Assembly: GCF_019279795.1 (NCBI RefSeq)
Contig: NC_056744.1
Location: forward strand, 1,510,922,012-1,510,986,011
DNA from: Protopterus annectens
Lineage: Eukaryota > Chordata > Ceratodontiformes > Protopteridae
Direction of reading: 5' to 3'
DNA: 64,000 nucleotides
Below the pieces are notes generated by a model. It searched no databases. It saw only the letters and a list, made by a program, of their open reading frames with translations, and was not told the origin of the DNA. Below, one piece after another: positions 47,565 to 56,501 of this stretch. Numbering within the stretch: position 1 is the stretch's first letter; each line of letters begins with the position of its first letter. The translations under genes were made by a program, and so were the position numbers.

Positions 47565-48602
47565 CCACTCAGACCACACCTCTCTCTAAAGCTGTTATGG
47601 ATGTCATTTTAGAAGTCAGGAGGCCCAGCACTAGGAAATCTTATGCAGAAAAATGGAAGAGATTCTGTGCTTGGAACCAGGCACAAGGACTCGAACCGCT
47701 TGTTCCAAATATACCTCAGATTTTACAATACCTAACTGAGATGCTGGACAAAGGCCTATCCCTTTCATCTATTAAAATCCATGTCTCTGCCATTTCAGAT
47801 CATTACAATACGGAACCTTCTATTTTTTCACATCCACTGCTAAGGCAGTACCTCAGAGGGGCAAGAAACTTAAGACCCCCAAGGAGAGCACCAATACCTA
47901 CTTGGGACCTCAATTTTGTATTAGAAAAGCTCACACTGCCTCCTTTTGAGCCAGCCAACACAGCTGATATAAAATTCTTATGGAAAACTGCTCTGCTCTT
48001 AGCAATAACTTCAGCAAGAAGAGTCTGAGTTACAGGCATTAATGGCAGTGGAACCTTTCATCATTTTTCATCAGGACAGGGTCTCTCTAAGGATGAACCC
48101 AACATTTATGCCAAAGGTGGTTTCCAGTGTGGCTCTTAACCAAACCATTCATTTGCAAACTTTCTATCCAAATCCCCAGAATAAAGGGGAGAGACTTCTG
48201 CACACTTTAGATATACACAGACAGCTACGATTCTACTTGGACAAAACAAAAGCTTTCAGAAAAACTGAGCAACTGTTTGTAGCTTATGCTGCAGGACCAC
48301 AAGGAAAGCCCATCTCAAAGCAAACAATTTCAAAATGGATAGGACACTGCATTCGCTTCTGCTATGCACAACATGGCAAATCAGTGCCTAAGAGCATAAG
48401 GCCACATTCTACCAGAACACCAGCCACTTCAGCAGCCTTTCTCAGAGGAGGAGTACCAACCAAAGACATTTTAGAAGCTGCAACCTGGAGTTCAGTGCAC
48501 ACTTTCACCAAGCACTACCACTTACCTCTCTTCTCTAAATCCAGAGAAGGCTTTGCCACTGCAGTTCTGCAGGGCTTGGTAGCCTCTGCTAATCCTATTT
48601 AG
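47560..48602 (+). pseudogene. DIRS A tyrosine recombinase
   Basis: Site-specific recombinase that integrates the circular DIRS DNA copy. The N-terminal core domain 'SKAVMDVILEVRRPSTRKSY', 'KRFCAWNQAQG' and 'LSSIKIHVSAI' lies in the frame ending 48,028. The catalytic domain has the first Arg in 'ITSARRV' (48,012-48,023), 'HSTRTPATSAAFLRGG' with the H-x-x-R box (His 48,405-48,407, Arg 48,414-48,416) and the nucleophile Tyr in 'FTKHYHLPLF' (48,516-48,518). A 1-2-bp loss at about 48,024 creates TGA and splits the gene exactly after the first catalytic Arg. All four signature residues are otherwise retained. Confidence 0.85.
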
Positions 48603-48640
48603 GCCCAGCCACCCAACCTCAGCTTTGGGATTCAACACAA

Positions 48641-48735
48641 GAGTAATGACTGCAACAGTGAAACACAATGAACATAGTACAGTTGTGTACCTACCATAAA
48701 TGTAGATGTTAGAGAGTATTCACTGTTTCAGTCCA
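48641..48735. promoter_or_regulatory. Internal complementary region (ICR) of element A
   Basis: 48,641-48,675 is the reverse complement of the left end ('gactgcaacagtgaaacaca..aacat') and 48,676-48,735 the reverse complement of the right end ('agtacagttgtgtacctacc'). In DIRS-1 such a region templates the joining of the two ends during circular DNA synthesis. The junction at 48,675/48,676 therefore defines the outermost bases of the element. Confidence 0.85.
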
Positions 48736-48911
48736 GGTTACCCACCCACCATCCCCCTTTCTCATTGCTGGGTCCTTTTTGTATTTCTCAACTCTCTCTA
48801 CAGCCTATGTGATGTATTTGCTTGTAGATGAAGGAAATGTTGTTTTGTTACATGCATGTTTTTTGACATAATTTTTTTCCAGCCTTTCCTTTTTGGGGCA
48901 CCTGACATCTG

Positions 48912-49125
48912 GGGCAAGAAAAACTGAAGAAAATGGTGTTGCTTGATCTTTTATACCCCCTGGCGCACTGACGTCAGGGAATAAGCTACAGCAACTGACG
49001 CCGGACCTAGACTTTGGAACTCGGGCCGACTGCGGGTTGCCTGCCAGCAGGATAACCCAAGAGTAATGACTGCAACAGTGAATACACTCGAACATCTACA
49101 TTTATGGTAGGTACACAACTGTACT
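48912..49125. repeat. Right inverted terminal repeat of element A
   Basis: 'ggcaagaaaaactgaag' (complement of the left-end 'cttcagtctttcttgcc') through an inverted TATA ('tttataccccc' near 48,950), 'agactttggaactcgggccg' and 'aatgactgcaacagtgaata', plus a right-only extension 'aacatctacatttatggtag' to 49,125. It matches the left ITR closely. Confidence 0.85.
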
Positions 49126-49136
49126 TTCCTCTCATT

Positions 49137-49895
49137 CCCCTGCCTGCAACAGGAGTTTCTGTGGTGGGCAAAAGCCTGTCACCAAAACATGGGATAGCCC
49201 TTCACTCTACCCCCTGCCAGCCAAACCTTAACAGACTCATCAGATTATGCCTGGGGGGTCAAATGGCAGGAAGATGCTTTCAGGGCATATGGGCACCAAA
49301 TCAAATGCATCTACATATCAGCCAGAAAGAGATGCTAGCTGTTCAGAATGCCCTAACAGCCTTCAAGGACTTACTTCATCCAGGACAACTACTGATAGAC
49401 GGACAACACCACAGTCATGTGGTATATAAACAAGCAAGGGGGCACACGCTCATACTTCGTATGCAGATTAGCCATGGCACTGCGGGACACAGCTTTGACC
49501 TACCAAATACATCTTCAAGCTCAATTCCTGCCAGGAAAACAAAACACTCTGGCAGACGATTTAAGCAGAAACCTTATGGATCCGCACGAGTGGAAACTAA
49601 AGCCACAAGTCTTCAGCATGATAACAGAGAAATGGGGAGTCCCAGACATAGATCTATTTGCCTGTCCTCAAAATTGTCAACTGAAAAGATTCTGCACAAG
49701 GACTTACACAGACAAGCATGGCAAGTGGACGCCCTATCCTTCAGTTGGAAACACCTATCAGTTTACGCCTTTTCTCCTCTGCCTCTTCTACCCAAGGTCC
49801 TCCTAAAAGTCAGACAAGAGAAGCCAAAGATGATATCAATTGCCCCAGACTGGCCCCGCCAATACTGGTACCCAATCCTAAGGAACTTGTTTTAA
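49137..49895 (+). pseudogene. DIRS B RNase H and adjoining pol region
   Basis: Shifted frames carry 'SDYAWGVKWQE'-like sequence near 49,235, 'ISQKEMLAVQNALTAFK', then 'MWYINKQGGTRSYFVCR' and 'FLPGKQNTLADDLSRNLM' (49,417-49,806) and 'GVPDIDLFACPQNCQL'. The last RNase H Asp lies in 'lidgqhh'-type sequence because of a local frame change near 49,395. The downstream part 'FPSASSTQ' and 'VRQEKPKMISIAPDWPR' leads into the YR overlap. Confidence 0.75.
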
Positions 49896-49984
49896 TACCC
49901 AGCTTGGACCTTGCCTCAAAAACCACAACTACTGTCCCAGCAAAACAGTCAAATCCTGCACAATCAGCTACAGACTCTGAACCT

Positions 49985-51269
49985 GGCAGCATGGCTAATC
50001 CGGTAATCATACAAATGACACCTCTCAGTAAAGCTGTGATGGATGTCATTTTGGAATCCAGAAGGCCTAGTACTAGAAAATCTTATGCTGACAAATGGAA
50101 GAGATTCTGTGCTCTGAATCAAGCGCAAGGAACTGATACAGCAGAACTGCATATTCTGGAGATATTACAATACTTAACTGAGATGCTTGACAAAGGCCTA
50201 TCTTTCTCATCAATCAAAATCCATGCCTCTGCCATTTCGGCTCATTACAATACAGAACCACCAATCTTTTCTCATCCTTTACTGAAGCAGTATCTTAGAG
50301 GATCCAAAAATTAAAGCCTCCTAGAAGATCAAGCAAAATCTTGACGCGTGGATGGGAAATCGCAAATTCACCCCTGGGATCTCTTCTGTGTCCCTGCTAG
50401 ACAGAGGCACAGTTAACTAATCTTAAAAGGGTGCCTTCTGTGACCTACTTTACAGAGACACAGTAGGCTAATCTAATAGGGAGGCGGAAGCCAAATACAC
50501 TCTGGCTAGGCTTATAAATGCCTTAGGGCAGATAGCCTAGTATCTACCTATGAAGCTTTTACCTGCATGGGATCTCAATTACGTGTTGGAAAAGCTCACC
50601 CTGCCTCCATTTTAACCAGCTGCTACAACTGAAATAAAGTTCTTATCATGGAAGACAGCTCTGCTACTAGCAATTACTTCAGCAAGAAGAGTTTCACAGC
50701 TACAGGCCCTCATGGCTGTAGAGCCTTTTATCATATTTGACCCAGACACGGTGTGTCTGAGGACAAATCCTACTTTTATTCCTAAGGTCATTTCCAGTGT
50801 GGCTCTTAACCAAACAATTCGTCTGCCAACTTTTTATCCAAATCCGCATAACAAAGGAGAGAGAATTCCGCATTCCTTGGACGTGCACAGACAGCTAAGA
50901 TTCTACTTGAGCAGGACTAAAGCTGTAAGAAAAACTGAGCAATTACTAGTGTCACATGCTGCAGGATCAGAAGGAAAGGCTATTTCAAAGCAGACAATTT
51001 CAAAGTGGATAAGCAATTGCATCCGTTTCTTCTACTTGCACCATGGCAAATCTGTGCCCAAGGGCATTAGGTCTCACTCCACCAGGACTGGAGCTACCTC
51101 AGCAGCCTTTCTCAGAGGAGTACCAACCAAGGACATTCTAGAGGCTGCTACTTGGAGTTCTGTTCACACCTTTACAAAGCATTACCATTTGCCTCTCTAC
51201 TCTAAGTCCAGGGCAGGCTTTGCCACTGCAGTGCTGCAGGGCCTTATGGCCTCATGTAATGCTGTTTAG
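49985..51269 (+). pseudogene. DIRS B tyrosine recombinase, interrupted by a CR1 tail
   Basis: The N-terminal core domain 'SKAVMDVILESRRPSTRKSY' through 'QYLRGSKN' ends at 50,314. A LINE fragment occupies 50,335-50,566. After it come 'WDLNYVLEKLTLPPF', 'AITSARRVSQLQAL' (catalytic Arg), and the uninterrupted frame 50,712-51,269 with 'HSTRTGATSAAFLRGV' (His, Arg) and 'FTKHYHLPLYSKS' (Tyr). Apart from the insertion and a TAA at about 50,614 the catalytic domain is open and retains all signature residues. Confidence 0.8.
50335..50566 (+). mobile_element. CR1 LINE 3' tail inserted in the YR gene
   Basis: Plus-strand match to the 3' end of the CR1 at 29,110-33,265: 'gacgcgtggatgggaaatcg', 'tgtccctgctagacagaggc', then 'tggctaggcttataaatgcc', 'ccttagggcagatagcctag' and an end 'tatctacctatgaa'. 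It encodes the last residues 'WMGNRKFTPGISSVSLLDR'. 5'-truncated to about 230 bp, as usual for CR1 insertions. It also matches 4,370-4,450. Confidence 0.8.
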
Positions 51270-51307
51270 CTCCAGCCTCCCAACCATAGCTTTGGGATTC
51301 TACCCAA

Positions 51308-51402
51308 ATGTAATGATTGCAACAGTGAAACACGAAGAACATAGTACAGTTGTGTACACTTACCATAAATGTAGATGTTCGAGTGTATTCACTGTTGCAG
51401 TC
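51308..51402. promoter_or_regulatory. ICR of element B
   Basis: Complement of the left end up to 51,342 ('gaaacacgaagaacat') followed by complement of the right end from 51,343 ('agtacagttgtgtacactta'). The right ITR of the same element follows at about 51,567-51,788 with an inverted TATA ('ttttataccc'). Confidence 0.85.
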
Positions 51403-51788
51403 CAGGTTATCCTCCCTCCATCCCCCTGTCATTCTACAGTTTACCTTTCCTTCTCTATCTTCTACAACCTATGTGGTGTATTTGTTTGTAGATGAAGGTA
51501 AAGTTTATATTGATGCATGTAGATCTATAAATATATATAATATTGCTACCTTTTTGGGTGCACCTGACATCGGGGGCAAGAAAAACTGAAGAAAATGGCG
51601 TCTGCTGTGTTTTATACCCCTGACGACCTGACATCATGGAAGAGAAGACAGCAACCAACGCAGGACCCAAGACTTTGGAATTCAGGACAACTGAGGGGCA
51701 ACCTGCCAGCAGATTACCCAAATGTAATGACTGCAACAGTGAATACACTTGAACATCTACATTTATGGTAAGTGTACACAACTGTACT

Positions 51789-52686
51789 ATCCTGCACTCC
51801 TTGGACGTGCACAGACAGCTCAGGTTCTACCTTGACAGGACTAAACCTTTCAGAAAATCTTACCAACTGCTAGTCAGCTGTGCTGCAGGGGCAGAGAATA
51901 AGGCCATCTCAAAGCAAACCATTTCCGAACGGATAGCACGCTGCATCCATTTCTGCTACAAACACCATGGAAAACCTACCCCACAAGGGATCAGAACTCA
52001 TTCCACGAGGGCTACCTCAACCTCTACAGCATTTCTCAGGGGAGTCACTACCAGGGACATCCTGGAAGCTGCAGCCTGGAGTTCTATACATACCTTCACC
52101 AAGTATTACCACTTACCTGTGTTTTCTAAATCTGGAGCTGGATTTGCCACAGCAGTCTTAGAAAGCCTACTAGCCAGCCCTACCTCTTCTTGATTGCCTC
52201 CACCCTTCCTCAGCTTTGGGACTCAACCCAAATGTGATGACTGCAACAGTGAAACACAAAGAACATAGTACAGTTATGTACACTTACCATAAATGTAGAT
52301 GTTGGACTGTATTCACTGTTGCAGTCCTGGTTACCCTCCAGCCCCCTGACTTTTCTATACTTTCTACCTATCCTCTTTTTTGCCATATCTTATGGCAATG
52401 GTATTTACTTTTTACTGGAGGTGTTTCACACCATGTAATTGCTTCCTATTTTGGGGCTCCTGACATCTGGGGCAAGAAAAACTGATGTAATGGCATCGGC
52501 TCCATGTTTTATACCCTTGATGACCTGACGTCATGGAAGAGGTGACCGCATCCGACGCAGAAATCCCAACACTCTGGTATTCAGGCCGACTGAGGGCTAC
52601 ATGCAGGCAGATAACCAAAGTGTGATGACTGCAACAGTGAATATACTCAAACGTCTACATTTATGGTAAGTGTACATAACTGTACT
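51789..52686 (+). mobile_element. DIRS element C, right part only
   Basis: Begins inside the YR gene immediately after B's right end, so B was probably inserted in C. It carries the YR C-terminal half, an ICR (about 52,233-52,325, junction at 52,266) and a right ITR ending 'acataactgtact' at 52,686. Its left part is not next to B's left end; it may be the 37,950-40,403 fragment after loss of the intervening sequence. Confidence 0.75.
51790..52193 (+). pseudogene. DIRS C tyrosine recombinase, C-terminal half
   Basis: Open to the stop at 52,191: 'LDVHRQLRFYLDRTKPF', 'AISKQTISERIARCIHFCY', 'HSTRATSTSTAFLRG' (His and Arg of the box) and 'FTKYYHLPVFSKS' (Tyr). The first catalytic Arg and the whole N-terminal domain are absent. 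The sequence is more diverged from A and B than they are from each other. Confidence 0.8.
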
Positions 52687-53092
52687 TTGTCTACACTTAC
52701 CGTAAATGTAGATGTTCGAGTTTTTTCACTGTTGCTGTCCTAGTTTCCCACCCTCCATCCCACTTGTCTCTCTCTGTCTTCCTCACTCATTACAGGGAGT
52801 TTTGGTATTTACTTTCTACTGGTTGTGTTCTTCCACCATAACCTAGCTCCCTATTTGGGGGCTTCTGACATTTGGGGCAAGAAAAACTGATATAATGGCG
52901 TCAGCTGCCTGATTTTATTCCAGTGATGACCTGACGTTAGTCCTGGAGCGACAGCAACCAATGCAGAAATACTACGCCTCTGGTATTTGGGCCTACTGAG
53001 GGCTACCCCTGGCAGGATAACCCAAGTGTGATGACTGCAACAGTGAATACACTTGAACATCTACATTTATGGTAGGTGTACACAACTGTACT
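52687..53092 (+). mobile_element. DIRS element D, ICR and right ITR only
   Basis: Starts inside an ICR ('gtctacacttaccgtaaatg', complement of a right end) and ends with a right ITR and 'cacaactgtact' at 53,092. The half of the ICR that complements the left end is missing, so element C appears to have inserted within D's ICR. No coding sequence. Confidence 0.75.
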
Positions 53093-53439
53093 TTCTATTT
53101 TACTCCTTGATATGAGTAATGCTTTGGATTTGCCTCATGAGATGTCCTTCCATTTCACTGTTGCAGTATCCTTTATGATAAGGACTCCCTGCCAAGGGGG
53201 GGGGGGTCCAGTGTCCGGCCAGTATACCAAAGCCTTAAGGTTGCTTTAAGGAATGCTGTATATCACAGTAGCAAAAAGCATAGAGCATAAAGATGATATT
53301 CGGGCATATTATCCCCAGAACATCTTTACCACCAGTCTGAACGCCCATTTCGTCATTGGTTCACCAAGCCATTTCAGATAAGTGCCCCATTGAGTTTTTG
53401 CTGTTTTATTTTTTCTTTTGTTGTTGCTTGTGGGGTTTC

Positions 53440-54645
53440 ATGTCATCCGGGAAGGGTAAATTCCAGTGCGGGAGACAGAGTCCCCGTAAAGACTTTCAGG
53501 AGCAGTGCTTATTTTGTTTCTGTGCTTCCACGACCATACATGCTGTCCCATTTGTCAGGTTTTTGTTCCAAAGAAAGACTGTAGTCTGCTTTCCTCTTTG
53601 GCCTTGTATTTAAAGAATCAACCTCTTAAGCTTTTAGGAAAGACACTATGGAGGGAACGTCCCACTGTGAGGGGCAGCTGTCTGTGAAGAAGAAAATCAA
53701 GAAGGCTCAGTCTGATTCTTCTGCTGTACCACCTCCAATGGACATCTCTGTTGAGGCTAGTGAAAGCCCAGTGGATCGCCCGGCTCTTCCATTGGATTCC
53801 TCTGTAGTGACCCTTTCAGAGGCTGGCATGGATCTGACTTTATGCTCATCGTTGGTGGCCTCAAAGATGTCCACTTTACATGTGCAGGGAGACCTGCAAC
53901 TGATTATTACAGAAAGCCCCAGGGGTGTTCCTCAAAGTTTGGATAGAGAGGAAGTTCCAGTTGCAGTTATGGAATGTTGTCCGGCTTGTGAGCATACTAA
54001 GTTTTACAGGGAAGAAATCCCTTTGAAAAAGAAACCGTAAACAAAGCAGGTTTCCTCCTCTTAAGAAGCCTCAGAGTGAATGGCACAACTTCACTCAGGG
54101 TTTGTTTAAAGCCCTTATGGCTTTGAAGCTTCCTCAAGGAATTTCTCTTCCTGCTCCACCTTGGTCCTCAACTTCTCTTAAAAGGCAGAGGGAACAGGCT
54201 TCCTCTAAATAAGAGGTGGATTCAGATGAGGAATCCCTTGCTTACTTCTCCCAGATTCCTTCCCCTTTATACTGTGGTTTTGAGGAAGAGGAGTCTACTA
54301 GTTCTGACACTCTCTTTCAGGAGATTTACTTCAGGGACCCAATTTCCAGAATGGTGGAATTTTTTAAATGGGATTATGCTTAGGTTTCTGAGGTACAAAC
54401 GCGGTATTATCAGCTTCTGCAGATGGACTCTCCCAGACCTTCTGCTGTGTTGGCTGCCTTGTTGAATGCCTTTTCTAGTCAGTCTCAGGCTTCAGACTCC
54501 CAACCCCTGTTCACAAAAAAACTGATAGATTTTTCAGGCTGCATAAGGATTGCAAATTCTTTTATAGATGTCCTTCATCTGACCCGTCTGTGGAGTCTAA
54601 GCTGTTTCAGTTACTGACTTCTTCAAAGCTTTTTCCTTCTGATAA
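53440..54645 (+). pseudogene. DIRS H gag-like protein, first part
   Basis: 53,440-53,640: 'MSSGKGKFQCGRQSPRKDF' with the zinc-binding module of the other copies in degraded form. 53,648-54,040: Ser/Pro/Val-rich stretch ('PMDISVEASESPVDRPALP') ending 'CPACEHTKFYREEIPLKKK'. 54,060-54,640: 'NFTQGLFKALMALKLPQG', the acidic 'EVDSDEESLAYFSQIPS', 'EIYFRDPISRMVEFFKWDY' and 'MDSPRPSAVLAALLNAFSS'. Position and order match gag of A, with low similarity. Several stops. Confidence 0.6.
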
Positions 54646-54659
54646 AGATGGTAGGACTG

Positions 54660-55040
54660 GGCAGCCACAGTGGTGCAGCGTTTTGCTTTGCCACCTCACA
54701 GCTAGAGGCTCTCTGGTTCGATTTCCGGCTGGGGTGCCTTCTATGTGGAGTCTGCACGTCCTCCTTGTGGTTGCTTTGGTTTCCTCCGGGTGGTCCGGTT
54801 TCCCTTGTGGTTGCTTTGGTTTCCTCCGGGTGGTCCAGTTTCCTCCCACATCCCAAAGACATGCTGTAGTTGGATTGGACACTCTCTAAATTGGCCCTAG
54901 GCATGAGTGTGTGCCTTCTGTGGAAGGTTGGGCGCCGGCCTGGCAACTTGACACCGTAAAAACTCCACTGCCAATCATGAGAGGATAGGTGATCCGCTGT
55001 GGCGACCCCTAAATGGGAAAAGGCCGAAAGAAGAAACATA
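54660..55040 (+). mobile_element. tRNA-derived SINE, complete, with target-site duplication
   Basis: 381 bp. The head has an A-box-like 'cacagtggtgcagcg' and a B box 'ggttcgatttcc'; the body contains 'gtggagtctgcacgtcctcc', 'tcctcccacatcccaaagac', 'tggcaacttgacaccgtaaa' and 'ccgctgtggcgacccctaaa', ending 'gccgaaagaagaaac'. A perfect 9-bp duplication 'gtaggactg' flanks it (54,651-54,659 and 55,041-55,049). A 40-bp segment starting at 54,763 is repeated at 54,803. It is the reference for the fragment at 714-905. V-SINE-like by its body motif. Confidence 0.85.
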
Positions 55041-55049
55041 GTAGGACTG

Positions 55050-56183
55050 TAGAAAGGCTAGGTAAGAAGGTTTACATCTTTGCTACCTTGGCTTTTAGAG
55101 CGGTCAGTTAAACTCATATATCCAGATAAATTTTGCGTCTTCTTTTTCTGGCCTGTCAAGTTATTTTTGAACTTCCTGATTCTGAAGGGAAGACTTCTGC
55201 CCTCTCTCCTTGTTGAGGACGACTTCTCAGGTGGCTCACTATTCTATTAGGTGCAGTTATGATGCAGACGATGCTTCTCCCAGAGTTGCTGCTTTTGGTT
55301 CTGTATGAAGGAGATAGTCTTGACTTTTGCTTCAACCTTTGCCTAATGATATTAAGGCTAAGTTGATGGATTTTCCTCTGGATAACAAACACTTATTTGG
55401 TGCAAGTGCTGCTGATTTAAGTCCCTTCAGCATAAGGGCTTTGTAGGAACTTAACCATGTTTTTGTTTCTCCTATGACTAAGTTTCCAAGAAATTACCTT
55501 AATAAGCCAGCCTTTGCACGTAGGCGGTCTCCCTTCCTCCAAGTGTAGGAAGATGGCTAAAAGTGATCCTCCTGCTAAAGCTACCCAGGCTCCAGTAACC
55601 CAGAAATTACCTTTTCCCATGAGTGAATGCTTCATAGGGATGTGTTTTTGGACATAGATGTACTTGAAGACTACCAGTGACTATTTGCCTCCCCTCTGAA
55701 CATATAGCTTCCTCTATTTCATGCCAGAGTCACAGGTCCTCTGTTCTGGAAGGTGGGCACCCTCCCTTTTTCTTGGAAGGAGATGTTTCTGTATGCCTTT
55801 CCTTCCTTCCCCCTTATTACACAAGTTCTGTTCAAAATGCAACAGGATGCTCCCAAAGTTTTTCTAGTGACTTCCTTTTGGTCCAGACAGCATTGGTTCA
55901 CCCTTCTGCATTTAGCCAAGGGCAGTCATCACAAGTTATCTCACCAGGTGGACCTACTCGCACAAGACAAGGGATCTCTCATCCATCCTCACCTGTCCAC
56001 AGTTCAACTGACAGTGTAGGTGATTTTTATTCCATACAGATGCCTCTTTTCTGAGGATGTACATAGGGTCTTGCAGGAGGCCAGGAAGCCCACAGGTAGG
56101 AAATCCTGCTTCTCCAAGTGGATGTTTTCTGTTTGGTGTCTTTCTTGTAACTTGGATACACATAAATGTGTATGTTCCTGTGG
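55050..56183 (+). pseudogene. DIRS H: end of gag, pol remnant and start of recombinase
   Basis: 55,050-55,130 resumes gag with 'KKVYIFATLAFRAV', the counterpart of 'KKVYTSATLA' in A. 55,150-55,460 has worn gag ('YDADDASPRVAAFGS'). 55,677-56,020 reads 'LPFSWKEMFLYAFPSFPLI' and 'VLFKMQQDAPKVFLV', the region after RNase H. From 56,045 'RVLQEARKPTGRKSCFSKW' is the start of a tyrosine recombinase core domain (compare 'RRPSTRKSYAEKW' in A). E interrupts it at 56,184. The RT and RNase H core were deleted before or after insertion. Confidence 0.65.
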
Positions 56184-56501
56184 ATGTTCTTCATGTTTCA
56201 CTGTTGAAGTCATCACATTTGGGTTATCTGCTTGCAGTAGCCCTCAGTCGGCCTGATTAACAAAGTCTTGGGTCCTGCTTCGGTTGCTGTCCCATCTTCC
56301 ATGACGTCAGATAGTCAGGGGTATAAAGCATGCAGGCAATGCCATTACATCCGTCTATCTTGCCGTGCGGTGCCCGAAGCAGAAGCAGTTTGGAAGTGCC
56401 GGTTGGCCGACTCCTGACATTTTCGTTTTTGAGTTTCAGAACCGAAGTCTTCAACTAAGCTAAGTACCCCATTGGGGAAACTTTTTCTTGCTCTAAACCG
56501 A

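Larger units (their letters stand above)
43575..49125 (+). mobile_element. DIRS element A, complete end to end
   Basis: A 5,551-bp tyrosine-recombinase retrotransposon. The left end is 'atgttcatcatgtttcactg' and the right end '..gtacacaactgtact'. The internal complementary region after the YR gene spells the complement of the left end immediately followed by the complement of the right end, which fixes both boundaries independently. It contains gag, RT-RNase H, YR and inverted terminal repeats, the canonical DIRS-1 layout. It is inserted in the RNase H region of element B with no target duplication, as expected for YR-mediated insertion. Frameshifts and stops in all genes make it non-autonomous. 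Confidence 0.9.
49126..51788 (+). mobile_element. DIRS element B, right part
   Basis: Continues B from the RNase H codon where it was split by A. RNase H and post-RNase H region run to about 49,895, the YR gene 49,985-51,269 (with a CR1 tail inserted), then the ICR and right ITR. Its right end 'acaactgtact' is at 51,788. Total B without A is about 5.7 kb including the CR1 insert, in line with element A. Confidence 0.85.
53093..56183 (+). mobile_element. Diverged DIRS element H, internally deleted
   Basis: Third DIRS lineage. It has gag from about 53,440, a SINE insertion at 54,660-55,040, the rest of gag to about 55,620, then directly the end of the RNase H region (55,650-56,000) and the beginning of the YR gene (56,000-56,183), where element E is inserted. 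RT and most of RNase H are missing. The 5' flank (53,093-53,430) has 'tttcactgttgcagta' near 53,153 and may hold a worn ITR, plus a short G run at 53,198. Confidence 0.7.

Noticed and set aside
49126-53092. Head-to-tail array of DIRS copies with progressively longer 5' truncation
   Set aside because: Element B's left part ends at the exact codon where its right part resumes after A, so nested insertion explains A and B better than truncation in tandem.
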